From Bacteroidales bacterium (lineage in GTDB: Bacteria; Bacteroidota; Bacteroidia; Bacteroidales; UBA10428), in assembly GCA_016926235.1 (NCBI GenBank), contig JAFGOZ010000674.1, positions 1-35,881 of the forward strand: a DNA stretch of 35,881 nt, written 5' to 3'. The notes beneath the pieces are model-generated. The model had not been told where the DNA came from. It saw nothing but the letters and a program-made list of their open reading frames with translations, and made no database searches. Below, in pieces: positions 34,569-35,881 of the stretch. The stretch's first letter is position 1, and each line of letters starts with the position of its first letter. Both the position numbers and the translations under genes were made by a program.

Positions 34569-35492
34569 TTATTCCCTTTGATTTGAATAAGTTTCAATTA
34601 GTTCTGCAATTTTTTTATACTCCTGTTCTGTTTTATTATTTCCATCATGAATCCTGCTTCGTGCCAAATCAACTGGTCTCTCATCCCAACCACTTTTCAG
34701 CGTAATATCAGCACCCTGTTCCAGTAAAAGCTGCACTAATTCAACATCATGATAAAAAACTGCAAACATTAAAGGCGTATAATTTTGAAAGCCTTCATCT
34801 TTACATTGAATATTGACCTCTGCACCATTCTTTAATAGTAATTGAATCGTATTTTCATATCCCCTTTCTGATTCATGCCATGTTGAGTCATTAGTAAGAT
34901 CAATTTTATTTTTTCTGCAAGCCCATATTAGAGGAGATCTGTTCTTAAAATCCGTAGCATTAATATCTGCCCCGTTTTCAATAAGTATTTTTGCAATTTC
35001 ATCCTGTCCCCTGTATGAAGCTAAAATTAATGCCGTATAATTTTCAAAATATTGAATATTCGGATCGGCTTCGTGGTCGAGTAATAACTTTACCATTTCA
35101 TAATTATTATTATCAACCGCTACCATCAGGGCATCGAATAATCTTCCATTACTATTATAAAAACGGGCATTTACATCTGCACCATTTTCAAGTAAACTTT
35201 TTACTATATCAATATTGTTGTTTGTAGCTGCAATTATCAGGGCCGGGACATTCTCAAAATATTCAATGCTATTATCCCCTTCAATATTGCCAACCACTCT
35301 TTTTGTTGATTTGTCTATTATGTTCTTTGTAAGAATTGTATTCACACCAGCTCCTTCCTCAATAAGTTGTGTTGCCAATGTAGTATCATCTTCTAAAATA
35401 GCCAGTATTAGCTTATCATTCTTCGACTGACATCCAAGAATAATAAATAATACACTGTAAATAACCATGTGATTTAAAAGTCTTTTCTTCAT
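34569..35492 (-). CDS. Ankyrin-repeat lipoprotein
   Basis: A 307-residue predicted lipoprotein, lipobox IILGC with lipidated C21. The start at 35492 (MKKRLL) gives the usual signal peptide; an ATG at 35501 adds three residues. The mature protein is made of about seven ankyrin repeats with the consensus TALIxAxxxxxxEIxKxLLENGADVN. One longer unit carries an insertion (NDSTWHESERGYENT). Ankyrin repeats mediate protein-protein contact, and lipid-anchored versions lie on the periplasmic side. No enzyme domain is present. Read on the minus strand it converges on the alpha/beta hydrolase gene. Partner unknown. Confidence 0.9.
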   Translation of the reverse strand: MKKRLLNHMVIYSVLFIILGCQSKNDKLILAILEDDTTLATQLIEEGAGVNTILTKNIIDKSTKRVVGNIEGDNSIEYFENVPALIIAATNNNIDIVKSLLENGADVNARFYNSNGRLFDALMVAVDNNNYEMVKLLLDHEADPNIQYFENYTALILASYRGQDEIAKILIENGADINATDFKNRSPLIWACRKNKIDLTNDSTWHESERGYENTIQLLLKNGAEVNIQCKDEGFQNYTPLMFAVFYHDVELVQLLLEQGADITLKSGWDERPVDLARSRIHDGNNKTEQEYKKIAELIETYSNQRE

Positions 35493-35501
35493 CCTATTCA
35501 T

Positions 35502-35881
35502 ATATTAGTTTCTTTTAATAAATCTAATATATGAAAAAAAAATAAAACATGGTTTTAAGAAAGAAAATTACAGTAATTAATGCACTTAATATTAGACAAG
35601 GATAACCTTTTGGTTAAAATATCAAAAATGAGTTTGATGAAATATCGTGTATTGAAAAAAGCTCACAAACAGTACAAAGAAAGAAAATCAATAGTGTCCG
35701 AGCAAATTATCGTAATAATGCTATAATGCCCATTTTGTCAAACCTCTACGAGGTATTTTAAACCAGGGGGTCATTTTTCTACAGTATTTAATCGCCTACG
35801 GCGAAATTCCGCGTAGCGGATTAAGTATTGTAGAATAAGACATTACAAAAGCAATATATTCCACGTAGTGGATAAACAAAT
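35502..35881. other. 380-bp stretch without a recognised gene, rich in short hairpins
   Basis: Directly upstream of the ankyrin gene TATATTAG (35501-35508) and CTAATATA (35524-35531) form an 8-bp inverted repeat that could be an operator. TAACC/GGTTA at 35603-35616 is a small hairpin. A 32-codon frame at 35628-35726 (MSLMKYRVLKKAHK...) is basic but unsupported. From 35743 to the window end there are four short hairpins with TAC or GTA at the centre, described separately. No transposase or integrase remnant was seen. Confidence 0.55.
35743..35872. repeat. Cluster of small hairpins inside and around a 59-bp imperfect palindrome
   Basis: The four small hairpins are CCTCTACGAGG (35743-35753), CGCCTACGGCG, TCCGCGTAGCGGA and TCCACGTAGTGGA (35860-35872). 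The middle two lie inside a larger palindrome: TTCTACAGTATTTAATC (35777-35793) matches the complement of GATTAAGTATTGTAGAA (35819-35835) at 15 of 17 positions. The set looks like a palindromic intergenic repeat element or a structured RNA. No gene accompanies it within the window. Confidence 0.7.

Noticed and set aside
35676..35720. TAGTGTCCGA as the end of an insertion sequence
   Set aside because: Similar words occur at some IS termini, but there is no matching inverted end, target duplication or transposase in view.

Overview
The window reads as a chromosomal segment from a member of Bacteroidota, probably a Bacteroidales/Marinilabiliales-type bacterium. The evidence is AT-rich DNA, genes with almost no Shine-Dalgarno sequence, several promoters of the phylum-specific TTTG-N18..20-TAnnTTTG kind, a secreted protein with a type IX secretion sorting tail, many lipoproteins, the futalosine menaquinone genes mqnB/mqnD, and the paired Nif3-like and zinc-ribbon genes. 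I saw no tRNA, rRNA, CRISPR array, transposase or phage gene.

Region 1 (1-8600) is metabolic and regulatory. It opens with a decanucleotide tandem repeat and a dihydroorotate-dehydrogenase-like flavoprotein. Next comes a 1536-residue protein with four tandem 128-residue sensor-like repeats, two receiver-like domains and a pyruvate-phosphate-dikinase-type ATP-grasp module. It overlaps a LuxR-type regulator whose receiver has lost its phosphorylation residues. NADP-type glutamate dehydrogenase follows. This 1687-6949 pair is the best candidate for an undescribed system.

Region 2 (8600-19980) holds a DUF3332-type lipoprotein, then a long leftward block. Read in transcription order it is two tandem M23 endopeptidases, a CapA-like protein with a beta-propeller lipoprotein, a MerR regulator, the Nif3-like protein and a coiled-coil zinc-ribbon protein. 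alaS diverges from the M23 pair, and a small lipoprotein converges on alaS at a strong hairpin terminator.

Region 3 (19980-25730) carries a long-chain acyl-CoA ligase divergent from the small lipoprotein, folE with a QueD/PTPS protein on the minus strand, and a compact mqnB-mqnD-hldD operon on the plus strand (menaquinone and lipopolysaccharide heptose).

Region 4 (25730-35881) is more accessory. It has a T9SS-exported protein, a lipoprotein downstream of a sigma54 response regulator/histidine kinase pair, an AXE1-type esterase, a PadR regulator overlapping an exported alpha/beta hydrolase, and an ankyrin-repeat lipoprotein. The right edge is a non-coding stretch dense in short hairpins.

All product calls come from motif recognition by eye; no database search was run.
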